64,000 nucleotides of DNA, taken from Trichomonas vaginalis G3 (taxonomy: Eukaryota > Parabasalia > Trichomonadida > Trichomonadidae). Position 1 is the stretch's first letter. Each line of letters begins with the position of its first letter. The notes beneath the pieces are model-generated. The model worked only from the letters and a program-made list of their open reading frames with translations. It was not told where the DNA came from and did not search any database. Location: contig NC_067206.1 in NCBI RefSeq assembly GCF_026262505.1, positions 18,063,319 through 18,127,318 on the forward strand, given 5' to 3'. Positions 1 to 7,717 of this stretch are shown in pieces. A program made the position numbers and the translations under genes.

Positions 1-2
1 CA

Positions 3-206
3 AAGAGTTTAAGTAAGGATGTAAAGAGAATACTTACTGACATAATACTTTTCCCCGGATTGTCCGAAGACGATTTCATGGAACTTATGAAAGAGTCCAT
101 GGCAGGTAAGTTTGACAGACATGAACTATGGAGAAGTACAAAGTCATACAAGACCCTCATACTTCTTTCAGAATTCATATCTACGCAAACAAAGTTCAAA
201 TTGTAA
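3..206 (+). CDS. C-terminal end of a Maverick protein, 5' end outside window
   Basis: An open frame runs from the window edge (first full codon at 3) to a TAA at 204-206, 67 codons. The peptide is mixed charged and hydrophobic with no recognisable domain; it contains the stretch FPGLSEDDFMELM. It lies on the + strand directly beside the convergent gene at 237-527. Because the third Maverick (60253 onward) opens with a very long + strand ORF, this could be the end of the homologous giant gene or of a polymerase, but nothing in the 67 residues decides that. Confidence 0.55.
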   Translation, partial: KSLSKDVKRILTDIILFPGLSEDDFMELMKESMAGKFDRHELWRSTKSYKTLILLSEFISTQTKFKL

Positions 207-236
207 AAAGTCAAGCGTAAAAATAAAGAGTGCAAT

Positions 237-527
237 TTACTCTGCTTGTTTGAAGTTGTCAAAATACTCTGTTATTTTTTCTTTCAGTAGCGGTAAGTCT
301 TCTTTGAAGGTAAGTATTGTACAACCTTTAATATCATAGTGTGTTTGAGGTAACGTATCTTGAACTATTTGTTTCACATCTTCATTTGGGGTCATTGAAA
401 TCGGTAAGTTTTCGCGATAGAACCAATTTCTGTCAGATTTGTAAATCTTAGCAAGGTCGTAAAAGCTTTTGTTGTTTCTTCTGACTAAATGCAACATAAC
501 CATATCTCTGTCTTCTTCATTTTCCAT
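237..527 (-). CDS. small Maverick protein, unknown
   Basis: A 96-codon frame, acidic at both ends (starts MENEEDRDMV), with no recognised domain. It follows the KilA-N gene on the same strand after only a few bases, so the two may be co-transcribed. Length and codon use match neighbouring Maverick genes. I cannot assign a function. Confidence 0.5.
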   Translation of the reverse strand: MENEEDRDMVMLHLVRRNNKSFYDLAKIYKSDRNWFYRENLPISMTPNEDVKQIVQDTLPQTHYDIKGCTILTFKEDLPLLKEKITEYFDNFKQAE

Positions 528-531
528 CTCT

Positions 532-1170
532 TCAGTAATAAAATATACTTATAGTTCTTTTCCTTTCCTTTTGGTACCGAACGTGGTATTCTTTTCTGAA
601 TGCTTTTGTCTTTTGCTTCAATGACTTCATCTTTGCATGAAGTTTCTTTTCCATCTCTTCACGTTCTTGTCTATGAATTTCGTCAAGAAGTCTGTAAATA
701 TACCAAGCATAACGAGGCGAAGCCCACATTGCAACAGCATTTACAAGAAGTCTATGTACATAATATCCTCTCAAACCGTTTGGCAATTTTTCACGATTTT
801 CATAGAGTTTTGGCGACTGGGGTTTTTCTCCCACTCGCTGTTCTTCACTGTTTTCATGAGTTTTAGGCAAGGCCGACTTTTTCCCTACTCGCTGTTCTTC
901 ACGATTTTCATGAGTTTTGGCGACTACGGAAAAATCCGTAGTCGAATTTTCAGCTTCATTTAATAGTTCAATAGTGCTTTGGTTCCTAAACCAGTCTTGT
1001 GGTTTCTTAGTATCTGGAGCAAAACATGCTGTCAAAATACTTTGCATTTGGTACATATCGTCTTTGACTGAACGAATGAGACGTAACTGTTTGTTATACT
1101 GTATGTACTCATATTCTTCATTTATAGCTTCATGAACGATAGCAGTTGTTGTGTTCTCTGTTGTTGACAT
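532..1170 (-). CDS. KilA-N domain protein with 18-residue tandem repeats
   Basis: The start is placed at the MSTTENT codon (1170); the frame upstream is A/T promoter sequence that translates to an unlikely Phe/Tyr run. KilA-N features are the block KPQDWFRNQSTIELLNE (about residues 55-72) and, after an insert, GLRGYYVHRLLVNAVAMWAS followed by a YAWYIYRLLDE segment. KilA-N is a DNA-binding domain common in large DNA viruses and phages. The insert between the two halves is an 18-residue (54 bp) tandem repeat, KTHENREEQRVG type, about 2.7 copies. The C-terminus is very basic and helical. Nucleotide copies of the same 54 bp unit also lie outside the gene at 1944-2125. Probable role: DNA-binding regulator of the element. 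Confidence 0.75.
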   Translation of the reverse strand: MSTTENTTTAIVHEAINEEYEYIQYNKQLRLIRSVKDDMYQMQSILTACFAPDTKKPQDWFRNQSTIELLNEAENSTTDFSVVAKTHENREEQRVGKKSALPKTHENSEEQRVGEKPQSPKLYENREKLPNGLRGYYVHRLLVNAVAMWASPRYAWYIYRLLDEIHRQEREEMEKKLHAKMKSLKQKTKAFRKEYHVRYQKERKRTISIFYY

Positions 1171-1245
1171 ATCTGTCTTTACATACAAAATAAAAAAATA
1201 AAAAAAATAAAAACTAACTTTATTTTTTCTATCTTTCACAAAAGA
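1171..1245 (-). promoter_or_regulatory. conserved A/T upstream module (regulator class)
   Basis: Read on the minus strand this has a core GTTAGTTTTTATTTTTTTTA and a following TATTTTGTATGTAAAGA just before the ATG. Nearly the same module precedes the genes starting at 1872 and 3370. Its repetition before three separate genes suggests a promoter; no experimental evidence is visible. Confidence 0.5.
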
Positions 1246-1260
1246 CCAAAAATAAACGCT

Positions 1261-1872
1261 TTACATGTATTTTTCAGCAACTTCGTCAAATAATTTTATA
1301 GCTTTATCTATCTCATCTACTTCAAACGTTTCTTTACCTTTCGTGGGAGCACCATACATTTTCTCAAACTTTTCAAGTAGTTCTGTTTCTGCAGCTCTCA
1401 TATCATTAACAAACACAACCTTGACTCTATTGACTGTACTGTCATATCTTAGAGTTATATTATATGTCCTTCCTATCTTATATCTCTTTGTATTGAAGTC
1501 CTTCGGTTTCTGAACGATGTAAAGTAAGCCTTCACTGCAACGTTCTGAGTCGAATAAACCATATGTTATGAAGTTATATCCAACAACTGGGTCTAACCAT
1601 AACAAAACTATTGGTATAAGACTTTTGTCTATAAGATATGTTCTTGTTCCATAGAATCTTACCGATATCATAAGCTCAGGATTTCTTGTCAAAATTTTCT
1701 GAGTTGAAGCATTTCTAACCCAGTCCTTTGTTTTCTTTTCAGATGGTGTCAGAATGTCTGACAAAGAATATTTGTTGTATTTCTTTGAGTATCTTACGTT
1801 TAAATCACCTATTCTAACCACTTTGGTGTCATTGTCTATCTTTCTAACTGTTTCAAACTCAATGTTTGTCAT
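1261..1872 (-). CDS. KilA-N plus T5orf172-like (GIY-YIG-type) protein
   Basis: This 203-codon gene has two parts. Residues about 20-110 are KilA-N-like, with KKTKDWVRNASTQKILTRN and a second half around LIPIVLLWLDPVVGYNFITY. Residues about 120-195 contain LLYIVQ, then RYKIGRTYNITLRYDSTVNR and a helix with AAETELLEKFEKMYG, the pattern of the T5orf172/MUG113 branch of the GIY-YIG fold. Fusions of a viral DNA-binding domain with this module are known in large DNA viruses and phages. It shares the upstream A/T module with the neighbouring KilA-N gene. Possible role: DNA-binding regulator or nuclease-like processing protein; activity not shown. Confidence 0.75.
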   Translation of the reverse strand: MTNIEFETVRKIDNDTKVVRIGDLNVRYSKKYNKYSLSDILTPSEKKTKDWVRNASTQKILTRNPELMISVRFYGTRTYLIDKSLIPIVLLWLDPVVGYNFITYGLFDSERCSEGLLYIVQKPKDFNTKRYKIGRTYNITLRYDSTVNRVKVVFVNDMRAAETELLEKFEKMYGAPTKGKETFEVDEIDKAIKLFDEVAEKYM

Positions 1873-1945
1873 TTTCTGTTCTTACATACAAAATAAAAAA
1901 ATAAAAAAAATAAAACTAACTTTATTTTTTCTATCTTAAGGAAAT
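1873..1945 (-). promoter_or_regulatory. conserved A/T upstream module, second copy
   Basis: On the minus strand the core is AAAATAAAGTTAGTTTTATT followed by A/T runs and TATTTTGTATGTAAGAA, almost identical to the module at 1171-1245 over about 60 bases. Confidence 0.5.
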
Positions 1946-2125
1946 TCACGATTTTCATGAGTTTTAGGCGACTACGGATTTTTCCCTACTCGCTGTTCTT
2001 CACGATTTTCATGAGTTTTAGGCGAGCCCGGATTTTACCGGGGTCGCTGTTCTTCACGATTTTCATGAGTTTTAGGCTAGGCCGGTAAAAGTCGGTCTAG
2101 AGAAATTTCACGATTTTCATACGGA
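1944..2125. repeat. 54-55 bp tandem repeat, three units plus partial fourth
   Basis: Units begin at about 1944, 1999, 2053 and 2107, each opening TTCACGATTTTCATGAG. The same unit occurs at about 790, 844 and 898 inside the KilA-N gene, where 54 bp equals 18 codons and keeps the frame. So one repeat family sits both in coding and non-coding DNA of this element. Confidence 0.85.
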
Positions 2126-2208
2126 ATCTCTTCTCTCGGTTTTCCGAGGGAAGCAATCTTATGCCATTTTACTCAGAATTTTGGTCATTTTTCAGTAAAA
2201 ATAATGTT

Positions 2209-2445
2209 TAGGTGAAGAGGTGAGATCTCACCTGTTTTCTCACCTGTTATTTTATAAGCGTTTTACATGGTAAACGTTATTTTTTAAATTTTGTGAAAAC
2301 TCAACGGTTTGACACATGCCCTAAAAATTATTTTACTCAGAATTTTGTTGCTGAATTCAATAAAAATAATGTTTAGGTGAAGAGGTGAGATCTCACCCGT
2401 TTTCTCACCCGTTTTCTCACCTGTTATTTTATAAGCGTTTTACAT
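2209..2445. repeat. two iteron arrays around a GGTGAGATCTCACC palindrome
   Basis: At 2209-2265 and 2368-2445 the order is GTTTAGGTGAAGAGGTGAG, the palindrome centred on AGATCT, then one to three repeats of a 12-base unit (ACCTGTTTTCTC / ACCCGTTTTCTC), then TTATTTTATAAGCGTTTTAC. The two copies are about 160 bases apart and lie between the KilA-N genes and the next gene. No ORF is supported between 1946 and 2428. Confidence 0.85.
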
Positions 2446-3370
2446 GAATTGTACGATGTATATTTGAAATCCTAAACAATTTCGTAGCTTCTATTTCTTC
2501 TGTCAGTACATCGAATGTTTTAACAATGCCGAAAGTTTCTTTATACTTCTTCTTGACGTCAGATAGAAGGAAATCTTCTGCTGTTGGATAGTTTTTGTTC
2601 AGAAATTCTAACATGTTCATTTTATCTTCTGCTGGCTTTTCTGCTTCTTTCTTTAAGTCTGCATAGTCGTTTCTCATACGTTCTATCTCTTTGACGGAGT
2701 AGTTATATTTCCTCATTGCTGCTTTACATTTAGAACATTGTGGGTTCAACTTTGCGTTATATTCTGAAACCTTACCTGCTAAAACAACTAAGGCGTCAAT
2801 GGTTTTCTTTAACTCAAACATAGCGGGTCTTAGTTGTTCGTTCCATACCTTACCTCTTCTATCTTTATCTCTTATTTCCCAAACACATTTTGCAGCTAAT
2901 GAAACAAAGTTGTCGTAGGTCTTAAACTCCCCGGATTTATATATGTCAGAGATGTTCTTATATACCATGTCGCAATCTTTGTCCATAACCTTATGGTTGC
3001 AATGAAAACCAAGGAATTCATAGTTTACCTTACGTATGAACTTCTTTATTTCTACTGAGTCAGTTGCTTTGACTTCAATTTCGTCGAATTCAGGAATAGT
3101 TAGTTTTTGCTGCTGAATTTCAGGTAGTTTAGGTAAATGGTCAATAATGTCCTGCATGTCATAAAGATACTGTTCATTTGTTTCATCTTTCGCACTACAG
3201 TCTAAACTACCTGTTAACAGTTCCTGCTTTATCTTCTGGATTTCTGTTTCGAAAGTATATGAAGAAGGAATGAAGCTTTTCATCTCTACCAACATAGATG
3301 TTGGATTCATAACTAACGAGTTTGGTGAAGTTGTTGTTTGTATTGCTGTTGTGCCGATTGTTGAAATCAT
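2429..3370 (-). CDS. unknown Maverick protein, helical with a CxxC pair
   Basis: A 313-codon gene I do not recognise. The middle is helical and charged; around residues 200-215 is NPQCSKCKAAMRKY, a CxxC pair that could be half of a metal site, followed by a likely coiled coil to about residue 255. It starts at ATG 3370 right after the third copy of the A/T upstream module. Its last codons run into the iteron array at 2368-2445, so the extreme C-terminus is repeat-derived. It may belong to the same expression class as the KilA-N genes. Confidence 0.65.
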   Translation of the reverse strand: MISTIGTTAIQTTTSPNSLVMNPTSMLVEMKSFIPSSYTFETEIQKIKQELLTGSLDCSAKDETNEQYLYDMQDIIDHLPKLPEIQQQKLTIPEFDEIEVKATDSVEIKKFIRKVNYEFLGFHCNHKVMDKDCDMVYKNISDIYKSGEFKTYDNFVSLAAKCVWEIRDKDRRGKVWNEQLRPAMFELKKTIDALVVLAGKVSEYNAKLNPQCSKCKAAMRKYNYSVKEIERMRNDYADLKKEAEKPAEDKMNMLEFLNKNYPTAEDFLLSDVKKKYKETFGIVKTFDVLTEEIEATKLFRISNIHRTIHVKRL

Positions 3371-3430
3371 ATCTTTTATACAAAATAAAAAAAATAAATA
3401 AAAATAAAACTAACTTTATTTTTTATTTCG
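3371..3430 (-). promoter_or_regulatory. conserved A/T upstream module, third copy
   Basis: Minus-strand core AAATAAAGTTAGTTTTATTT, then A/T runs and TTTTGTATAAAAG before ATG 3370. It is the third match of this module and is followed upstream by another iteron array. Confidence 0.5.
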
Positions 3431-3447
3431 GGAAAATTCATGAAAAT

Positions 3448-3955
3448 TCAAGAGGGTGAAAAAAGAGGTGAGAAAACGGGTGAGATCTCACCTCTTCACC
3501 TAAATTATATTTTTGTCTGATTTACGCTCATTACGTTCATGTTTGACAAAACATTTACGAAGAAGTCTTGACAAATTCATGAGGTGAGAAAACAGGTGAA
3601 AAAAGAGGTGAGATCGCACCTCTTCACCTAAATTATATTTTTACTGAATTTAGCAACAAAATGAACGAGGTCAGGATGTATGTTGCTGAATTCATTCATA
3701 ACACCCTTTGTAAGCTCATAAAATGCTTGTTTTGAGGTCGAGCCACTTTTGGCTCCACCGTATTCTTTCAACCAAAACTCAAGAATTTCCCGCATGAATT
3801 TTGTATAAAAACCAACCGTCGGAATTCCGGCGGTTGCTATATTCTTGACAAAACATTTACGTTTAGTTTACGATGAAATCATGACAAATTCATGAGGTGA
3901 GAAAAGAGGTGAGAAAACGGGTGAGATCTCACCTCTTCACCTAAATTATATTTTT
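3448..3955. repeat. three iteron arrays with AGATCT-centred palindromes
   Basis: Arrays lie at about 3450-3512, 3580-3645 and 3893-3953. Each is made of 12-base units (GAGGTGAGAAAA type) leading into a palindrome around GGTGAGATCTCACC (one copy has GATCGC) and then TTCACCTAAATTATATTTTT. They are inverted relative to the arrays at 2209-2445. The spacers at 3513-3579 and 3646-3878 hold degenerate sequence with no supported gene. Confidence 0.85.
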
Positions 3956-4268
3956 GGTCCGGGAACAACTTTCTCTCAATTGGAGCTGTAGCATAATCTT
4001 TGCGTAAACGGTTCAGACCTTCTTCGAACTCTTGGTCTCTCTTCGATTTGTATTGAGATTGGAATTGCTGGAACATCCAAGGGTTGGGGAAGTAAGGCAT
4101 AGGCTGAGGAGGGTAGTTCGGGAAGCCTTGTAGTGGAAATTGGTAGTAACCTTGAGGTGGAAATTGGTAGTAATTTGGTGGAGGGACTTGCTGGAACTGA
4201 GGTGCAGGGGCTGGTTCTTTAGGTTCCTCTGGTTTGGGAATGGACTCGGTTGGTGGGACGTGGGACAT
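3879..4268 (-). CDS. proline/tyrosine-rich Maverick protein
   Basis: The start is placed at MSHVPPTES (4268) as the frame before it lacks gene-like composition. Residues about 20-70 are a Pro/Gln/Tyr/Phe-rich low-complexity segment with repeated YYQFPPQG-type units; a charged helix follows. The last 20 codons read through an iteron array (RSHPFSHLFSHL), so the original stop has probably been replaced by repeat sequence. Such tracts occur in viral structural or matrix-like proteins, but no function can be assigned. Confidence 0.5.
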   Translation of the reverse strand: MSHVPPTESIPKPEEPKEPAPAPQFQQVPPPNYYQFPPQGYYQFPLQGFPNYPPQPMPYFPNPWMFQQFQSQYKSKRDQEFEEGLNRLRKDYATAPIERKLFPDQKYNLGEEVRSHPFSHLFSHLMNLS

Positions 4269-4318
4269 TCGTTTGTGGCTTAACCGTCGGACCACAACGA
4301 TAAAAATCTCTGCTCCTA

Positions 4319-4603
4319 GCAGTACTGCTACTGTCAGTAGCAGTACTTTTTCTGACAGTAGCAGTACTTTTTCTGACAGTAGCAGTACTTTTACTGACAG
4401 TAGCAGTACTTTTTCTGACAGTAGCAGTACTTTATCGTCGAAAACCCTCTCAAATTTTCCTTTTTACTGCTCGTAGCAGTACTTTTACTGCTCGTAGCAG
4501 TACTTTTACTGACAGTAGCAGTACTTTTACTGACAGTAGCAGTACTTTTTCTGACAGTAGCAGTACTTTTTCTGACAGTAGCAGTACTTTTACTGACAGT
4601 AGC
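4319..4603. repeat. 21 bp tandem repeat with internal dyad
   Basis: About a dozen copies of CTGACAGTAGCAGTACTTTT with one variable base run from 4319 to 4603; a few copies read CTCGTAGCAG, and a short unrelated insert sits at 4432-4468. The first unit is preceded by its own inverted form (AGTACTGCTACTGTCAG), giving a dyad. 21 bp is seven codons, so a + strand frame stays open (Asp-Ser-Ser-Ser-Thr-Phe units), which I judge a by-product. Confidence 0.9.
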
Positions 4604-4604
4604 A

Positions 4605-4970
4605 ATGGTCGAGGTCGAACCTACCGACGAGGCAATTTACCTAATTGAAATTAACGAGCTTGTTAAAGACTACTTGCGCAAGGTCATGAAGCCCAAGGTC
4701 AAGTTTACCACTATTTCTGGAAGGGCTGCCTTGAATCTCGAGATTTCGACTGGAATTCCAATTGAGGTACCAGAAAACACTCCTGTAGACGACATAAAGC
4801 AAGCAAAGAAGGAAGCCATTATAAAGTTCTTTGCAAAGCGCCCATGGATACAACTTCCAAACAGAGAGAGTCCAATTCCACGAATTATACAAATTCTCAG
4901 AGCACTGTTCCACTTCTCTGGTCAACCATTCTACATAACCTGTGAAGGCGACATCCAACCAGTTCAGTAA
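4605..4970 (+). CDS. unknown 121-residue protein with distinct codon use
   Basis: This frame begins at an ATG formed where the 21 bp repeat array ends. It encodes a compact mixed alpha/beta-looking protein (start MVEVEPTDEAIYLIEINELV) that I do not recognise. Codons are richer in G/C at the third position (AAG, GAG, CTC, ACC) than neighbouring Maverick genes, which hints at host origin or recent acquisition. It is the only + strand gene between 207 and 8094. Confidence 0.55.
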   Translation: MVEVEPTDEAIYLIEINELVKDYLRKVMKPKVKFTTISGRAALNLEISTGIPIEVPENTPVDDIKQAKKEAIIKFFAKRPWIQLPNRESPIPRIIQILRALFHFSGQPFYITCEGDIQPVQ

Positions 4971-5039
4971 ACCTTAACGTTTAACTTCACTTTTTTATGT
5001 TTTTTGTGAAAGTGTCAAAAATAAATTGTTTTCATGAAA

Positions 5040-5108
5040 ATTCAAGAGGGTAGAAAAGAGGTTAGAAAAGAGGTTAGATCTAACATGCTAACATAAACAT
5101 TATTTTTC
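5040..5108. repeat. iteron array, TTAG variant
   Basis: Units read AGAGGTTAGAAA and lead to GGTTAGATCTAAC, then ATAAACATTATTTTTC. The G-to-T change relative to the 2209-3955 arrays is matched on both palindrome arms, and the same TTAG type occurs in the third Maverick at 60520-60720. Confidence 0.8.
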
Positions 5109-5967
5109 AATACTTTTTCAGCACTTTTCCGTAGTTATATATGAAAGACAATTCGAGATAAAAGTCATAGTACAATGGAATAATATGTTGCACACCATTT
5201 GTTGTGAACCAAACTTGAAAGTCAGAGAAACTGTTACTAGATGGTTCGTAGAATTTAGAAGCAAAGTCATAAAAGTCCTTACCAATACATAGAAAACTAT
5301 TGTTGCTTGAACTGAAACTTGCATGACACATAACATTTTGAGGGTCAAACACGTTTCTATAAACTGTCAAATCTGCTGGTGGAAGTATAAATTTAAATGG
5401 ACCATCTGGTGGTAATGGTTCGTTCTGGTTTAGTAACCGAAGAAATTGTGCCCAAGAACGTTTGTCTACTTCCCAAAATAAAAACTCTGTATCTCTTGGA
5501 GGGTTAATTTCAATCTTTTGAAATGAAACGGTGGAGTTCATCTTGTCATATTCTAGTTTCAGATAGTATGTTCCATTTAGTAAAGAGTGGTATTTTTTTT
5601 GAAATTCCCAATAATATTTGTTCATTTGAGTTTGAAAGTCATTTAGAGTTTTCTCAAGACTTTCGTCTGAACGAACTGTAAAGATTCTCATTTCGTCAAA
5701 TTTGTCTATTAGACCATCAGAACCTTTATACTGCCCATGAAAATATACTGCGAACATAAATGCGTTAGTTCTATTTGAAAACAAAACTCTTCTAAATCCT
5801 ATTGCCTTTGCATCTGAAGGACTTTGAAGCCAACGAATTGGATAGTCAAACCTGTATGCTCGGGATGAAATTTCTTCATCTGATATTGTCCTACCAGCAT
5901 TTGTAAAGATATAGTCTAACGGTTTTGTATCTGCTACTTTTGTTCTTTGTTTTTCAACCTGAAGCAT
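5107..5967 (-). CDS. Maverick structural-type protein, YPxRW family
   Basis: A 286-codon intact gene. Landmarks are YRFDYPIRWL at about residue 38, KAIGFRR at about 54, and a C-terminal block with FQVWFTTNG, IIPLYYDFYLELSFIY. A frameshifted relative lies at 10806-11667 on the other strand, and a MITE-interrupted one at 35157-36420 in the second Maverick, so the family is conserved between elements. The beta-rich C-terminal strand pattern would suit a jelly-roll or other structural protein, but I cannot show homology to a known capsid protein. Its start follows a T-run/TTAAATG promoter-like sequence shared with other structural genes. Confidence 0.7.
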   Translation of the reverse strand: MLQVEKQRTKVADTKPLDYIFTNAGRTISDEEISSRAYRFDYPIRWLQSPSDAKAIGFRRVLFSNRTNAFMFAVYFHGQYKGSDGLIDKFDEMRIFTVRSDESLEKTLNDFQTQMNKYYWEFQKKYHSLLNGTYYLKLEYDKMNSTVSFQKIEINPPRDTEFLFWEVDKRSWAQFLRLLNQNEPLPPDGPFKFILPPADLTVYRNVFDPQNVMCHASFSSSNNSFLCIGKDFYDFASKFYEPSSNSFSDFQVWFTTNGVQHIIPLYYDFYLELSFIYNYGKVLKKY

Positions 5968-5990
5968 TTAATATATGTAAAAATATATTG
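5968..5990 (-). promoter_or_regulatory. TAAATG-type upstream motif (structural class)
   Basis: On the minus strand the start is preceded by TATTTTTACATATATTAA directly abutting the ATG. Similar T-run, short A/T spacer and TAAATG sequences precede genes starting at 12284, 13241 and 38629; near-matches precede 10787 and 11905. Confidence 0.5.
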
Positions 5991-5992
5991 TT

Positions 5993-6577
5993 TTAAAATG
6001 GTATGCCATATAGCTTCTTGAATTTGTTAAGAAGTATTTGAACGTTTTTTCCATCTGTATCTCTAGTGTTTACATAAGCATAGCCCGCCTTAGTAAAATA
6101 TACTTGTAATTTCCTATAGTTTACGCCGGTATAAAAGTAGAAAGAGTCTTGTTCTTCGCTATAGTAGTAAAACTCAAACGTATGCTTGCCATAGTCTGTA
6201 ATTTCAATTGTTTCATCGTCTAGTTCGTCGACAAATTCGAATACAATATCTCCAAATTTGCCTTTGTTCTTATTGTTTTCAGAACAAGTGACCCAACGTA
6301 AGTTTTCAAGTCTATTGTCGTTTCTTATACGGTTTATATGGTCTACAAAAGGTAAATTGTTAGGATTCAGTATAAAATGAGTTGCAATGACAACATGTTT
6401 AAGATAGTGTTTTCCACCCATCTTCATAATAGCATATCCGTTATTTCGCTCCCGTTCGCTTAAAACTCTTTTTGTCTTTTTGTTTCTGACTTCAAATGAC
6501 TCACAACAGTGAATTTCATATTTCTCATCTAACAAACAAGTTTCCCAACGGTCTTCTCCAACAAACTCAGCGTACAT
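5993..6577 (-). CDS. HNH endonuclease-like protein
   Basis: This 194-codon gene contains a typical HNH-3 style core at residues about 60-105: LKHVVIATHFILNP, then PFVDHINRIRNDNRLENLRW and SENNKNK. In the family the His-Asp-His and the Asn in the ENLRW segment form the nuclease site. Such genes are common in phages and large DNA viruses. The last 70 residues form a second, beta-rich module (TIEITDYGKHTFEFYYY onward) that reappears alone in the second Maverick at 33917-34243. Role: DNA cleavage during replication or homing is plausible; not shown here. Confidence 0.8.
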   Translation of the reverse strand: MYAEFVGEDRWETCLLDEKYEIHCCESFEVRNKKTKRVLSERERNNGYAIMKMGGKHYLKHVVIATHFILNPNNLPFVDHINRIRNDNRLENLRWVTCSENNKNKGKFGDIVFEFVDELDDETIEITDYGKHTFEFYYYSEEQDSFYFYTGVNYRKLQVYFTKAGYAYVNTRDTDGKNVQILLNKFKKLYGIPF

Positions 6578-6627
6578 TTCAAATAAAATAAAAAAAATGT
6601 CACTTTTTTAAAAATAAATTTTTTATT

Positions 6628-6858
6628 TCATGCAATGTTTAACACATCGAAAGGCATGTTCATAAGACGTTCTTCTTCTAACCTCTCTAGTCTGTTTGGA
6701 TAATTGGCATGTGCTGTTTCCAAATCCATTTCGTAGCGAAGACCAGACAATTTGTCATAGACTTTTATGGGTCTTCCCTTCCTATATTTAAAATTCTTCG
6801 AAACTCTCCAACCATATCTTTGTAACTCTGCTTTTATTCTAGCAGACTTTCTATCCAT
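6628..6858 (-). CDS. small basic Maverick protein, unknown
   Basis: 76 codons, strongly basic in the first half (MDRKSARIKAELQRYGWRVS), with a GRPIKVYDKLSGLRYEMDL segment resembling short beta modules near HNH genes. It sits 50 bases from the HNH gene on the same strand. Function not recognised. Confidence 0.5.
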   Translation of the reverse strand: MDRKSARIKAELQRYGWRVSKNFKYRKGRPIKVYDKLSGLRYEMDLETAHANYPNRLERLEEERLMNMPFDVLNIA

Positions 6859-6901
6859 TCTATATGGGGCATTTTTATAAAAATAAAAAAATGTTTTTTC
6901 T

Positions 6902-7486
6902 TTACTTTACATAACCGCCTGCTGCCATAAGTCTTTGACGCCAACCCATACCAGCTAATGAAGGTTGACTTGGTTTAGTTTCCAAACTAAACTTTGGTTT
7001 TGGTTTATCTTCAGTTTTTGGTTTTTCTTCTTCTATCGGTTTTTCGTCACTTTTCGGTTCCTCTGACTTTACTTCACTTGCAGGAACAGTTGTGTTGTCA
7101 ACATCTTCATAAATATCATATGCCATTTGTTTTTGTTTTCCTTTCAACTTTTTGTGTTTGTTGTAAAGTTTAGAATATTTCGACTCTAAGTCAATGAGAT
7201 GTTCTATAATGAACTGTTGGTCAGTGAAGTAAACTTTTCCATCTGTTGTCTCGAAAGCTCCTTCAGACTTCAATATTTTATTTGTGAGAGTCTGTTTCTT
7301 TTTTGAGATACTAGCCGTTCCATTTCTATGAAAAGTGACTTTATAGTTAGGGTTTGCATTTCCAGACCTGGCACTTTCTATTATGGAATTTTTCTCTTCA
7401 TCTGTAAGTTCTTTGACAGGTTTTGACAATGGTTCTGAACTTTTTGTTTGTGGTGTCAAATCTACGGTTTCAACTTCTTCGGTCAT
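6902..7486 (-). CDS. charged, partly disordered Maverick protein
   Basis: 194 codons: an acidic N-terminus, a central beta/helix region (YKVTFHRNGTASISKKKQ), a probable coiled coil at about residues 110-130 (SKYSKLYNKHKKLKGKQKQM), then a Lys/Glu/Pro-rich disordered segment and a short C-terminal LAGMGWRQRLMAAGGYVK motif. No family recognised. The arrangement resembles virion scaffold or linker proteins, which is only an impression. Confidence 0.5.
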   Translation of the reverse strand: MTEEVETVDLTPQTKSSEPLSKPVKELTDEEKNSIIESARSGNANPNYKVTFHRNGTASISKKKQTLTNKILKSEGAFETTDGKVYFTDQQFIIEHLIDLESKYSKLYNKHKKLKGKQKQMAYDIYEDVDNTTVPASEVKSEEPKSDEKPIEEEKPKTEDKPKPKFSLETKPSQPSLAGMGWRQRLMAAGGYVK

Positions 7487-7505
7487 TTCATCTCAGTAAA
7501 AAATT

Positions 7506-7657
7506 TTAGTTTGGTTTGTTTTCAACTGGTTGTTTAGGTTTTTTAAGTCGGTCTAAAACTTCCTGAGGTATAGGAAGAACTTGACAAACACGTGGTGTAA
7601 CTGCTGGAAGTCGACAAATCCATCTTGAACCATTTGTCTCAATGCTGTATTGTTCAT
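7506..7657 (-). pseudogene. small Maverick ORF broken by one frameshift
   Basis: The minus strand opens with an ATG at 7657 (MNNTALRQMV), then after a one-base shift near 7620 continues in another frame with a Pro-rich peptide (VLPIPQEVLDRLKKP) to TAA at 7506. Together about 50 codons. It is flanked by the same short CTCAGTAAAAAATTTTA sequence on both sides (7492-7508 and 7663-7680), suggesting a small tandem duplication of upstream regions. Confidence 0.4.
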
Positions 7658-7717
7658 TTCATCTCAGTAAAAAATTTTACATTCCCCACGTTTGAGGCGG
7701 TTGAGGTTGGTTATTGT

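Noticed and set aside
4234-4476. 80-codon + strand ORF with Ser/Thr/Phe repeats
   Set aside because: It is the 21 bp repeat read in an open frame; 21 is divisible by three so openness is automatic. No start context or domain.
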